From Timema cristinae (lineage: Eukaryota; Arthropoda; Insecta; Phasmatodea; Timematidae), in contig JBCFYV010000012.1 of assembly GCA_039000515.1 (NCBI GenBank), forward strand, positions 42,906,355 to 42,970,354: a DNA stretch of 64,000 nt, written 5' to 3'. Positions 22,036 through 33,669 of this stretch are shown here, one piece after another. Every line of letters starts with the position of its first letter. Within the stretch, counting starts at the first letter, position 1. The position numbers were made by a program, and so were the translations under genes. A model generated the notes under the pieces. The model was not told the origin of the DNA, made no database searches, and saw nothing but the letters and a program-made list of their open reading frames with translations.

Positions 22036-22553
22036 AATCAGAACTTTCCCTTTTTCACTATAAATCCTTTCCATATCAACAATTCTCACTAAAATTATCA
22101 CAGTTCACACAAAACCCGAATTTTTTTTAAAATACACCGGGACAGTCACTGTTGTCGAGACAATTAATAAGTATTGGACAGACGGATGTCAATACTACTG
22201 TTACAAGTCTTGTTGGGGGCACTTAGGGCGTTTTTACATTCCTTTACTAAGGGGAGGAAAGACATGAAGGGGCGAGAGCTTGTTTGCGATGGTCTTTGTT
22301 TGTATCATCCCCCCCCCCCATCCCTCTCGACTACCTGAACTGACTTGGCGCAATTCGGGTCCGGGATTAGTAAACAGTTTTTAATCCCTTAATAAATGGC
22401 GCAATTCGGGTCTGCCCGTGCGATGGTCTTTGTTTGTATCATCCCCCCCCCTCCCCGTCGACTACCTGAAACTGACTTGGCACACACGGTCGGATTAGTA
22501 AACAGTTTTTAATCCTAATAAACTGCGCAATTCGGTCTGCCCCCGGAAAATGG

Positions 22554-24293
22554 GTCCTAGGCCACTGTAATAGTTAATCAAACAAATATTGTTCAATAAG
22601 CCAGAGGGTTAAGACACACACATCACAATCAGGCTTATATAAAAAATATATTCCTTATCTCAATTTAAATTCACACTTTTTGGTAACAATTTCCAATTAA
22701 ATGTTGTTAAGCCCTTCGTGTGAAGCATATAATTATTTAAATATTAACATATAAGTCGAAACTGAATAGGTTATTTAAAATAAATATAAATACTTTACAA
22801 ATTTATCACGAAACAATTAGACTTCACATACTTCAGAATATAACATGAGCTGCGAGTGGCCACTGCAAAAAAAAAAAAAGTGCACATCTCATAAACTAGC
22901 TCTACTCTACAATAGCACAAATCCTTATAAAAGTGCCACTAGTCCATCTTCAAGTACCATCGTCTTTGCGAGAGAAAAAAAATTACACAATTATAGCACT
23001 TAGCGGTCTCTGCGAGTCCTGCGCGTAACCATACACTCCACGTGGAACCTCAGTGGTGTCCAGTTGGTCGGCCACTCATGAGTGCCTGGTTGACCGTACA
23101 CAGTCCGGGAACCAAACTCCCATCCCCAGACGTTGAACCCAGACCCTACAAACCCCATATATATGTAGAATGTATCCAACCAAAAATATAACCTCTCTTT
23201 ACAAAGATCAATACAATTTAACCGTACATTCAGAAGTTATAAATACCACTAACATCTAAGCCCCCAACGTTATAGGACTCAAAATTCTAATTTACTGCTC
23301 CAAAACTGTCTGTCTGGTAATGTGAGTACACTAATAACAAGCTTAATATATAACATAAATATATTATTTACATAACTATAATCCCTTGCTGCATACAATA
23401 ACATGTACATAAAATGTTCTGACTCATTATGTATTTATCATCCGGTAGTACAATTAGAAACAAAAAATTATAAGTGATCAATCTAATCATATTCTATAGT
23501 AATTACCGAGTGAAAATTAAACTAGTTGACATCATATAAATTGATCCCCCCAAAACAATTGCCACATAGCTGCCCAATACAGACAACAATTATTAACATA
23601 TTACTGTTTAGAAAGAATGTCATTAACCTAATTAACCCTTAACTTAATCACTGAAGGGGAGTTTTAATACTACCCAGCCTCACGCCAAGTAGTTTTCTCC
23701 CTTCCCGACCGGCCCATTATTTCACTAATATCCATTAGAATGGGTGCAACTATGTAAACATTGCAAAAATAAAATCACTGAACGATGAAATAGACCACAC
23801 ATATGATAAGGATTAATTAATATGAATAGGTCTACCTTACCCCTGCCACAAAACTTCACTCCAAATCCTCCCCACGGAGACAGAGGATCTTCACAACCCA
23901 GGCGTTCAAGTCCAACCCACGTACACACACACACACACGAATCCGTACCGCGAAAAACTGACTCAAACTCTTCTCATAAAACTCGACCACAGTTCACCGA
24001 TCAGGCTCTCACGCAGTCCACGGATAGTTCATAGCGCTGTCGGATATACTGTAGCGCCACGTGGCGGAAGTAGGCACTGCTAACGTCCACGCATCACATG
24101 AAGTATCCGACTCCTGTGGGCATGCTTCCACAATAAACAAATCATTTATTTAGCGGGCCAAGCTTGATATCGGAGAAGAGGTCCATGTGACGGAAACCGT
24201 TACAAAACTTAGGGCCTGCTAGATTTTAAGGGCCCTAAAGGCTGTCTTACCATCCTCGCCTAAGTCTTCCAGGTATTCTCTTCCTTGGAGGTC
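22554..24293. other. Unassigned 1.7-kb stretch, LTR-like 3' end
   Basis: Moderate GC with no ORF recognised. It ends near 24,204 in GACGGAAACCGTTACA, the kind of ...GTTACA terminus seen in the solo LTR at 54,014. A matching TGTAAT start lies at 22,573, but the flanking target duplications do not match, so I do not call an LTR. Confidence 0.3.
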
Positions 24294-24302
24294 TTTCGTC
24301 TC

Positions 24303-24305
<3 letters not shown>

Positions 24306-24344
<39 letters not shown>

Positions 24345-24603
24345 CGGTCTTACTACCATTCGGTTATACGCACTACGCTAATGTGTAATGGTAGGGTGAT
24401 TATGAGATGAAATGAAGGACCTACAGTTTAACGTGGAATCCGAACCACGGTGGAGGCCTGGCATTCCCCACATTCACAAGATAACTTGTCAGAGGTGAAG
24501 GAAGGGTTTGGAAATCAGATAAATCTGTGCCGGGACCGAGGATTGAACCCCGGCCTCCAGCATAAAAGTCTGACACCTTACCCCTAGACCACCAGGTCAC
24601 CGT
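24306..24603 (-). mobile_element. SINE family B, full-length
   Basis: The minus strand starts GTGACCTGGTGGTCTAGGGG (A box; tRNA-Glu/Gly-like), B box GGGGTTCAATCCTCGGTCCC, a body with GTGGTTCGGATTCCACGTTA, and ends in a ...GTAAGACCGTG tail plus (AAT)n. A 12-bp target duplication TTTCGTCTCTTA lies at 24,294-24,305 and 24,604-24,615. Confidence 0.9.
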
Positions 24604-24615
24604 TTTCGTCTCTTA

Positions 24616-26317
24616 ATTACTCATAGTTGATTTTTGTAAAATTTGAATTTTGAAAATATTCCCAATGAATTTGTTAAAATTGCCATAAAGGGACTATTTT
24701 AAATTATAAATAATTTTATGTTAATTTTTATAAATTATAGTAAATAAAGGATAATTTAATTGCGATAAATTATGGAAAATAAAATTCTTTTTTTGAATTG
24801 GTCTTAAAGATTTTGTTCAAAATGTGTATCGGGGGTAAGGTTTTTCATGATAAATAATAATAGGAATTTATCTTTACGATTTATTGATAGTTTTATGGTA
24901 GTTTACAAAAACTTATTTTGAAAATCTTAAATCTGTTAATAATTGAAAAATTTGGTGAAGATTTATATATAAAGAGATTCTATTGTGATTAATAAGATTT
25001 CATGTTTTTTTATTATGAAGAAAAACTACCTAAGCATGATTTACAGAAATCTTATTTTATTAAATTTGTTATGAAGATATAATAATATACAAAATGAGAA
25101 AAACTTTACGATGGTGTCGTACCTTTATTTTATCATCGTGTATTTCTACCACTTCATCAGTATATAGTTTTATATATTATATAATATATATATAATATTA
25201 CTAAACAATACCTAATTATGTATGAGGAGGGTTAAATTTAAAAGACGTGCACTCCTATTTGCATTGAGTGAGAATGGAAAACCATTTATGAATATTCACT
25301 CACAATTCACCAAACTGGTATTGGAACCTTGATCTATCTCTAATCAACAGTTTAGTCAGTTGCGAAAGTGTCACTTTATAAGAGACGGCCACCGAAGGAG
25401 GTCCTAGTTTAATAATTCTTGTATATGTATATATATATATATATTATGACTAAGATATATATATATATTAGAGACTAAGATCAAAATTTAAAAATGTAGT
25501 CTCATTATTGGAGTATTTTCTTAAACTGGGCATTATTACTAATTATTTTAAAATTTAATCTTTTACAAGTTAAATTACTAGCCACAACAATAGGTCAGAT
25601 AAAGTAAGCCTGTATTTACCTTTAGCTATAAATTATATCTATTGTCATTAATATTATCTTTTTAAACGCACGATACAGTTTTTCATTAAATCCTTCATCT
25701 ATATTCGTATAGATAAAAGTTAGCGAATGAATTACCCATTAAAACTTATTTGATGTATATTGTATACGTTGTGTGCTTAGCCGATGAGACCTAACATAAA
25801 CGAATATATCAACTTTTATCATTATTTGTTTGTGAAATGATGGCAACCAAATGTTTATATAGTTAAAATAACAAATAAAATGTGGAAATCCCAGAAAGAT
25901 CGGTATATCAACGGTAAAGCCAAACAACCAAAGTTCAAATCACTGTTATGTTGTCATTATTTAATATTTACACATAGCTCCATCAATGTGTTAGCTAAAA
26001 GTAATTTTTTTGTTTAAAATAAGTGAAATTAATCAATATTTATTAATGTTTTCAATAAATATCAAACCATCGGAATTATAAATTAAAATAAAGGATATAA
26101 TAATTTGAGGAACAATACAATACACCTCGAACATTTACAAACACATGTTTTCTTAATTAATAATTTTGTATTTTACCTTTTTCTCGGCTTTTTAACTTTT
26201 GCCATTTATGTGCATGTTGTTTTTATTTAGTATGGTTGTCCTTCAAATTTGAAAAAAAAAACACATATACATGTCAAACCTGTAAGGAACAGCGTTAGTG
26301 ACTCATTTTGTGATTGC
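24616..26317. other. AT-rich intron DNA with decayed SINE
   Basis: The segment 25,200-25,400 is a heavily diverged minus SINE-A (GAATGGAAAACCATTTATGA, relic B box GGAACCTTGATC). Short (TA)n runs lie near 25,190 and 25,430. Nothing else was recognised. Confidence 0.4.
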
Positions 26318-26580
26318 AGTGAGCTAACATGAAGTAGCTCCATGACTTCTTTGGTGCTGACTGACAGCTCACGGCTGACAGCTGAAGGCTTTGAAAAGTT
26401 ACCAGACCAAATTATCTGTCCCTACGCCGAACCATATGACCTGCAAAAACATGTGTTTAGCAGCTGTAACTTCTGACAGTTAACATTTAGGTATACACCT
26501 AAATGTTGACTGTCAGAAGTCAGCTGTAAGCTGTCAGTCAGCACCAAAGAAGCCATGGGGCTACTGTAGCTCTGTAGCTG
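26318..26580. mobile_element. MITE with about 50-bp terminal inverted repeats
   Basis: The left arm (CTTCTTTGGTGCTGACTGAC then AGCT..CGGCTGACAGCTG) and the right arm (AGCTGTCAGTCAGCACCAAA then GAAGCCATGGGGC) are inverse copies. The interior holds a second, perfect-looking hairpin around 26,466-26,525 (CTTCTGACAGTTAACATTTAGG against its mirror). It is homologous to 5,917-6,066. Confidence 0.8.
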
Positions 26581-26944
26581 GATTGTGGAAAGGAGGACGA
26601 AGGTCAGAGGGAAACCTAGGTTCAAAAGTTAGCCAGGTAGTAAGACAGTCGTCTTGTGAGTGCACCTAGCACTGGTTTTGTTGGACTAAATCCATAGACA
26701 CAAAACCAAGTATCATGTACGCATATATATTAATGTGTAGTAATTGTACTAATGTTTGTAACCTTAAGTGTCAATGTTATATAATTTGAAAATGATAAAA
26801 CCCTAATTAAATGGAGGCAGCGGCGGTAGTTGTGAATTAGCGCTAAAATTGCAGTAATGTGTTCAAAACCCCGGGTTCTGGTGATTGGTGTGAGTGGCTA
26901 TTTCAATTCCAACTTGAGGAAGAAATCAATGTTTGAAGTGATGA

Positions 26945-27330
26945 AGAAAAAAAAGTTTATTCATGAATATGTTCTTCTCGGGGGTAGCTCCAAGTGTGTA
27001 CAGAGATGTGCCTGATAGTGAGAAATGTATGGGCAACATTAGTTGAGCAGTTAGCAGACAAATTTAATCCACATGAAAGAACAGAACTTGATAAATTATA
27101 GTTCCAAAATAGAACTAGGCAGATTGGTGAAACACTACTGGATCCTGTTACGGGTTTAAGAGCCCTTGCGAATAGTGCAAACATGAGTGTAAATAGCGAG
27201 GCTAGAATCGAATTATCGCGGGACCGATTCTTGGCAGCTCTCGAAGTTTTATAAGACTTCGTGTGATGTAAGAGAGTCTTAATACGTTCAATACTGCTGC
27301 GGGTTTGGCTCTTGAGTTATAAATTATAGG
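26945..27330 (+). pseudogene. LTR-retrotransposon Gag-like relic
   Basis: With two or three frame changes, the + strand gives RTRQIGETLLDPVTGLRALA, ARIELSRDRFLAALE and a following TSCDVRESLNT. The order RxRxxGEt..L...L..LA ... A..EL.RDRFL.AL ... VR matches the capsid region of metazoan Gypsy-type Gag. A degenerate CxxC-like stretch at about 27,815 may be the zinc knuckle. It is an old, non-coding copy. No LTRs were found around it. Confidence 0.5.
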
Positions 27331-27517
27331 TCAAGTAGAGGCACCCAATTGTGTATGTTGAGTATCAGCAGACGTGAGTTATTGAAACCGATAAAAACAA
27401 GTGATTTTTCTCAGGGGTCACAAGATCTAACACACTACTCTCAAAGTAGACTAGACTACCGATTACGGAGAGATTGAGTTCCGAATCTGAGACAGATGTA
27501 CTGATGGGATTTTTTTT

Positions 27518-27650
27518 AATGAATGCACACTCTCCTCCCACGCAAATGCCGGTACAATCCTATTTATATAACCATCACTATCCCTAAAACCATTAGTGTT
27601 ACTAGTACACAAGCGGATAACCCGAATGGTTAGTAAGACCCAATGCTAAA
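27518..27650 (+). mobile_element. SINE family A, 3' part
   Basis: Contains CACTCTCCTCCCACGCAAAT and the tail GATAACCCGAATGGTTAGTA AGACCCAATGCTAA. The tRNA head is missing. Confidence 0.7.
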
Positions 27651-28177
27651 AAAAGACAAGTGACTCGTGCATTGTAAATCAAGAGCCGCACAAAACGGAA
27701 CAAATTATGAACATGGTAATGTAGACAATAGATGCCGTTTGCGCTGTTTGTGACTCTTTGAAAAGTGCTGCAGTTCCCATTCAGACATAAACAATGTGAA
27801 ATGCAAATGCTAACCAGAGAAGTGCTACCCATGCAGTGAACAGGGACTAATGGTTAAGTGTAGTAAGAACAAGAAACAAAAAACTAGTGCGTTTCAATGT
27901 GCCCAAAACCACAACGACAATAAATTATGATTTAAAACAGTACCGTGTAGTAGTAAGATGTGTGGAGCCGGACTTGGCCGTGATCTTGGAGGAAAACCAT
28001 GGTGTAAAGAGGTGCGCGGTGAGCCCACGCGCATGCTTAACCCACCTGACCCCATTGCTGCCTGCCATTGTGAAATCACCTGGGTTGCAAGCTACCTGAG
28101 TTTTCACCCATTTTTAATTTCTCTTCAAGCGATTCAAGTGCCAATCCATTCAACACGTTTCATAAAAAAAAATCGTC

Positions 28178-28550
28178 ATGTCAAATTCTGCAGTATATGG
28201 CTGTCGCAATCATTCACATAAAACAAAAGGTAGTTCAATTAAATACTTACCCGCCTCGGTGGCGTAGTTAGCTAACGCACTTGTTGAGCTCGACTGCTGA
28301 GGACAAGGAGATCGAGGTTCGAATCTCGGTCCGGTGAACTGAGAGTGGTTTTTCCTAAGTGGCTTTCCACTCTCCCTCTACGCAAATTGCGGGTTAATAT
28401 CCTCTAATTCAACCTTCCCAATTCCTACTCCATTAGCGTAATTAGTGATTAAAGCGTATAACCCAAACGGGCAGTAAGACGCGGTGCTAAATAAATAAAT
28501 TAAATTAAAATAAATTAAATATTTCCGACTCCCACAAATGGAAAATGTCT
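28178..28550 (+). pseudogene. THAP-like ORF fragment split by a SINE
   Basis: [23 protein letters not shown] runs from an ATG at 28,178 and then continues, after the SINE at 28,249-28,512, as the duplicated KYF codons and RLPQMENVYAHSF. The spacing AVYGCxN...KGSSIKYFRLP resembles a THAP zinc finger N-terminus (CAVxGCxN...SFxRFP). The first zinc Cys appears replaced by Ser. It could belong to a P-element-like or other THAP-bearing transposon, or a dead host gene. Confidence 0.4.
28249..28512 (+). mobile_element. SINE family A, full-length
   Basis: Head CCCGCCTCGGTGGCGTAGTT with A box, B box GAGGTTCGAATCTCGGT, body CTTTCCACTCTCCCTCTACG, and tail GTATAACCCAAACGGGCAGT AAGACGCGGTGCTAAATAAA. It is flanked by AATTAAATACTT (28,237-28,248) and AATTAAATATTT (28,513-28,524), an 11/12 target duplication. 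Confidence 0.9.
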
Positions 28551-28559
28551 ACGCACATT

Positions 28560-30533
28560 CATTTTATCTTAGATGCTTCCATGGCCAAATACTATAATTC
28601 TGTTTCTGAGCAGATTAAGTCTACCTCTCTTGTTGATATTCTCAGTGTTTTAGTGAAAAATATAAACTAAATTTTCAGAACTATTTCCTTGTATTATTAT
28701 CTGTAATGCAGTTAATGATACACGTAGCTGAACAATTAAGTGTGACTAAAACCAAGACAGAATTTTTCAGCTCGCAAATTGAAATTTCCGGAGATATTAT
28801 TATAAAAATGACTGAAAAAATAAAATGTTGATTAGTTTTTCTTAGTTTGGACATTAAAACAATTAAAATTATATATTTATAATAAAATAAATATTTTACA
28901 ATATTGTATGACTACTAAAGGAATAATTGAAATTACATACAAACAGGATTGCTTACTCCAATTACTCTCGTAAACTGTACATACTGTTGCTGTTTGCAAA
29001 CAAAAGATGGATATTTAACACACTTATCACTATGATTCATATCAGTTGATCGATCATTAATGAGCATCTTTCTCACTTTACACTTCTTTGAGATGATGCT
29101 GTTGTATGAGAAATAGAAGCATGTCTCAGTCGGTTTTGTTTTGTTAGTGATTTACCAAATTTCATGATAAAGATCCACTTGTAATTTGTCTTACGATTTC
29201 AATTTGGACTTAGATGTATCTAAATAATGAAAGCATTTAGAACAGTGATATCCAACCTATTTTAGAGCAAAACCACTGGTCATCTTCTTGTCATTCATTT
29301 TGATGTGTATGTTTGAAACAACATATCTATTGTTTCGACTTCTGATTTGGTTTGATTATAGTCGTATATTATTTCAAGTTTGGCTCTCTTTTTATATTTC
29401 TCTGAGTAATGGATTGTACTCAAAAGAGTCACCACTTTAACATTTTTTTTAACAATATGATACATTATTGTTGCTGTTTTATGAAATCTTAACAGAGATG
29501 AATACACTTCTCAACAATTGGCAGTTTTGAACTGAGGTGGTAACTCAGAATGATTTTATCTTATTGTTCCCAATAGTGTCAGTTATTAATATTTGAGATC
29601 TGTTTTTAGACTCAACTTATGAAAAAAATATATGTGGAGTATTATTCCTTCCACTTTTCTCTAATCCCTTCACCATATCCAGCACAACACTTAATCCCTA
29701 GTTAACCTCATTATTAAATTATTCATATTCTATATGGAGAACTTAAAACTATTAAATTGATGGCTATGCTCTTTGGTGGACAAAGATGTTCCTCTATTTT
29801 CTCAACTTATTTTTAACATTATATATAATTATATTTATGCTATATGGAGGAGTATTTCTGCAATAATGTATATTTTTTAACCTCACAAATTTTACAATAG
29901 CTGTTATTGTCTTTATTTAAGATTAAAGGGGGAGAAACTCTTAGTGGTTCACCATATCATTTATTTTAGTGTGGTTAACAAATAGTTTAGATTTGTTAAA
30001 AACATTTTAACCATTTGGTTTAGTGCTTATAAATAAAGAGTTTTGACTGTGTTTAACAATATGTTGTTTTGGTTTTTAGGAATAAAAATTATTTACGGCT
30101 AGTTTATTAAAAACTTTTTCTAGAAAATTTTCTTCGAAGCTATATAGTACACAATATGGGAAAGCTAGTGTGATTGTGTCTTATCATTAATTTTATGTAA
30201 TAATGTAGGATTTTGAGATATAATTTTTGAGCCCACCGTGTTTCACAATCAAGATGAATGAACCATTGTTTTATTTTAATTTGATAGGGTAGTAATTACA
30301 GAATTTAGGTGAAGTATACTGACATTTATTTATATGTTAAGAGATTGACAAATATTTTAAAATAAAATCAGTTCTTCTTGCTAGGATTAGAACCCCAAAC
30401 ACCTTCTCACACACACTAAGGGGAACATACGATAGTGAGGTCTAAGAACATATGATAACCAAAGCTGGTTTAGAGTAAATAAATGCTTTTCAATCTGGAT
30501 AAGGGATTATGAGGTTAGGTTAGTCGGCTAGTA
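28560..30533. other. AT-rich intron DNA; family D 3' part
   Basis: The segment 29,740-29,990 carries the family D distal blocks (GCTATGCTCTTTGGTGGACA AAGATGTTCC; GGTTCACCATATCATTTA). The rest is unassigned. Confidence 0.45.
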
Positions 30534-30658
30534 CATGGCAAAATCTAATTAGTGAAAATTACACTTTGCTTAAATATATATATATATATATATATATTAG
30601 CAAAGTGTTTGGGCTATATGCCAAGTACTTCAATTTTCACTAATTAGATTTTGCCATG
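30534..30658. mobile_element. Palindromic hairpin element (MITE-like)
   Basis: Perfect 27-bp inverted arms (30,534-30,560 and 30,632-30,658; CATGGCAAAATCTAATTAGT...) enclose an imperfect inner pair ACACTTTGCT / AGCAAAGTGT and a (TA)n loop. Confidence 0.8.
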
Positions 30659-31516
30659 AATAAACCATTACATTTACTCTTCAAACCAGGATAAATGCTA
30701 TAAAGCAAAAATTATTGCGAAACCAATTAAGCTCCCACCTCATATAGGAGTAATATTTTAATCTCATCCCCACTGGTTTTTACTTTATTTATTCAAAAGA
30801 AAAGTGGAATTTACGATTCTCTCTGTCCCCATGTCTATTTGTTTGTCAGTTCTTCTAGCAAGTCAAAAGTTCTAATCAGATTTGGTATCGAGTCTCATTT
30901 GAGAAAACGTTTGGCCTCAGGCATTCGGTTTTTATATTGACAAATATGATGAAGGCGTAGGTGGACTTGGTACAGCTTTTTATACCAGGCTACCACCAAA
31001 ATTTTCCTTCCAAGGTACATTGAAGCTTGCAACCCTTCAGTAATATTTCCCTCCCAAGGTGTATTTAGAAATACCAACCTAGTCTAACCTAAACTAACGT
31101 TGCTTCCCCTATCACTAAAAATAAATTTTAAATGAGACATACTTTACGGAGCAGCTATCTTTCGCCTTTATGGTCTAATCCGCCAAGGAAGAGTGCTGGC
31201 AATTTATTGTATGCATTTCCAATGAAAATTCTACTATTTTTTCCTATTATGAAGTGCCCAAACCAAATTTTTCTTTCTCGTTGAGTCTATGGTACCCAAA
31301 CTACCTGTTTATAAATCCATACTTCTGGTTGAATGGATGAAATCCAATCCATCACCACCGTCTATGAGAGTACAGATAACTTTATAATTTTAAGAATTGA
31401 CTCTAGTACTTAAAACCATTTCTTTCCTATTTTAAACTCTTATTGGTGGTGACAGTTGAAGCTATCACACACGGTGCCCCTGAATGTATGCGTTTTATAA
31501 CCTTTACAAATATAAT

Positions 31517-31773
31517 AATATAATATTTAGCACCGCGTCTTACTACCCGTTAGGGTTATACGCTTTAAATACTAATTACTCATATGGATTAGGAATTAGG
31601 AAGGTTGAATTAGAGGAAGTGAACCCACATTTGCGTGGAGGTAGAGGGGAAAACCATTTAGGGAAAACCACCCCCAGTTCACCCGACCAAGATTCGAACC
31701 TCGATCTCCCCGTCCTCAGCAGTCGAGCTCAACACGACAAGCGCGTTAGCCAACTACGCCACCGAGGCAGGTT
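31517..31773 (-). mobile_element. SINE family A next to the receptor splice donor
   Basis: Full-length minus copy: tRNA head at 31,773 (TGCCTCGGTGGCGTAGTTGG), B box GAGGTTCGAATCTTGGTC, and tail GTAAGACGCGGTGCTAAATA. A 15-bp perfect target duplication CTTTACAAATATAAT lies at 31,502-31,516 and 31,774-31,788. It leaves only about 33 bp to the donor of the TM3-TM4 exon. Confidence 0.92.
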
Positions 31774-31806
31774 CTTTACAAATATAATTCAAATATAGTG
31801 TTTTAC

Positions 31807-32004
31807 CTTGGTTGGTTGGCTTGAGTTCGCTGAGCAGTGCAATTGGCAGCATCAAGAGTAGACTTACAACCCAGATGATCATGATGGTCTTGTAAGCGTG
31901 AGACAATGTCTGCCAGCGCAAAGACTTTAAAGGGTGACAGATGGCGTAGTAGCGCTCCACGGATATAGCGACCAACGTCCAAACACTCACAGCCACAGAA
32001 CTTG
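31807..32004 (-). CDS. Sulfakinin/cholecystokinin-like receptor, TM3-TM4 exon
   Basis: 198 bp on the minus strand. Acceptor ttattttag, donor gtaaaa, phase 1 in and out. It encodes TM3 ASSVAVSVWTLVAISVERYY (the ERY variant of DRY), AICHPLKSLRWQTLSHAYK (ICL2), and TM4 TIMIIWVVSLLLMLPIALLS, then ELKPTNQ at the start of ECL2. SSVAVSVWT..AISxERYxAIC.PL.S..WQT.SHA is diagnostic of the CCK/gastrin/sulfakinin receptor group. N-terminal and TM1-TM2 exons should lie at higher coordinates on this strand. I could not find them. Confidence 0.88.
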
Positions 32005-33669
32005 CTAAAATAAATAAATTAATTAAATAATTAACTGGCACGGTGTCAATGTAAGATGATCTACTCTGTTAAAATACCACTAGCCAAGAGTGTACTGTGG
32101 TCCACATTTAACGGTGGTAGCAGAGAAAAGTCAACAATGATGTTTGTTACGTTTTACCCCATCTAAATACATATTTAAGTATTTATGTTATATGCATTTG
32201 AACTTGTCCAATGAGAAAGTGATTAGAAAGGTATAATTTAGAGGTAATATACCAAAATTTGCGTGAAGAGAATTATAGTGTGGCTTAAATCCGAATCCCA
32301 AGATAGCCAATACCGAATAAATGAAAGTGGAACAATAACTAACTAACTAACTAACTCTGCCTGTCCACTACTGATGTAGGTTGTTTTTTGCTTTTAGTGT
32401 ACTGAGAGATAAAGACTGACAACCTTATTTTGTGTGTAATTTTATTTAAATTATCAAAAATGCCTTCTCTTATGCAATCATTTGAGTTACTCCTAACACA
32501 TTCTTACTTTCTCGACCAATCGGAGAGAAAATGAATTTTGATCGTAATTAAAAATTAATTCAAGATTTTGATCTATGTACCTTGTACCATTATAAGTGTT
32601 TCCCTCTTTCCTGAAATAGAGTAAGCTCAATTAGCATTTCTTTGGGAAAGCAAGAGTAGTATAATATTCAGAAGTTATGAAATTTAGTTATAAAAAACAT
32701 ACGCAAACAATTTTTAGAAAATTGGACACATAATTCAACCCCATTAAGTGAAACTGTTAAAAAAAAGAACTAATTAACTTTAATTCGTTTTGCTATGCCA
32801 TTTTATCGAGTTAGTTAATCTAATTATTGGTATAAACTATTTTTTGATCAAAATTTAGTTACGTATGTGTTTAAACTCTATTTAATACAAAGTTGAATAT
32901 ATTGCATAGTCAAATTTGTTTAATTTAAATGAAATTTCAATTACTACGTTGCTTTAATATGTACTTAGCTCTCCCTAATTTGATTTATATTTTAAATAAT
33001 TTAATAAATACAGAACTACTCACATGACCATATTAAATTAAAAGCACTTTAATAAAAATAACTTTTCTCCTTTAAATTACACAACAAAGGGTAACCTCGA
33101 GATGATTAAAATTATATGTGTATTATATGTTTAAACTATAATTGGTGTGCGCCACTCCTAGGAGTGAATAATAAAAAAATAAAAATTACCTTTAGCTCGG
33201 CTAACCTGACAAGTGCTACGACGAATTCTTAGCAATCGAGACCACTGGATGTGCTCGGGAACTTTTTTCTGAATTATGCAATATTAATAATAATTACACT
33301 ACCTTACCTACAACAATGGTATGCTGTAAATCTCTACAAGAGATGAAGGAAAAAACACTTAAAATAAAATATGAAAAATTGTAATAAAATGGATCATTGA
33401 AATAAATGTACTAATTTAAACTACAATCAAAAAACCTTATTGAAAATTTGTTGGTTGCTATAATTATTCTTTCATTGTTACCACATCCCAATCCTACCGA
33501 TGAAATCAAGAATAAATACAATTCTAATCTTAAAAAATAAAAAATATTGTATTTAATCTATTCTTTAAATTAATCGATTAAAAATAGTATTCTGTGAACA
33601 TGGTTAAATTTAGGTGCTTAGAATATATAATACCAGAGTAAAAGAAAAATAATATAGAATAAACAAAAA
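32005..33669. other. Upstream receptor intron, little recognised
   Basis: The segment 32,205-32,320 may be a decayed minus SINE-A (AATTTGCGTGAAGAG block). A short (CTAA)n lies at 32,337-32,355. Nothing else was recognised. Confidence 0.4.

Larger units (their letters stand above)
20539..22553 (-). mobile_element. MULE-type DNA transposon relic with multi-copy subterminal motifs
   Basis: A FLYWCH/MULE coding relic on the minus strand lies between two clusters of a near-identical motif in opposite orientation. The left cluster is at 20,554, 20,581, 20,622 and 20,659 (GGACCCGAATTGCGCCAA type). The right cluster is at 22,345, 22,397 and 22,523 (TTGGCGCAATTCGGGTCC type). The outermost ends also mirror each other (CCCCGGAAAGGGC... 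against CCGGGGGCAGACC on the minus strand). The right cluster is in a partial tandem duplication: GCGATGGTCTTTGTTTGTAT occurs at about 22,287 and 22,421. Target duplication is not clear. Confidence 0.65.
15806..31806 (-). other. 16-kb receptor intron
   Basis: Bounded by matching donor (31,806-31,805) and acceptor (15,807-15,806) in phase 1. It contains a hAT element, a MULE relic, at least five SINE copies, two MITE/hairpin elements, a Gag relic and a THAP-like fragment. Confidence 0.8.

Noticed and set aside
22573..24204. Second solo LTR
   Set aside because: TGTAAT start and GTTACA end exist, but the inverted termini differ and flanking target duplications do not match.
24890..27650. Direct and inverted AT-rich and SINE repeats as a CRISPR array
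   Set aside because: Repeats are dispersed, hundreds of bp long and tRNA-derived. There are no regular spacers, and the context is eukaryotic.
31484..31798. 104-codon plus ORF
   Set aside because: Antisense reading of the SINE-A body.
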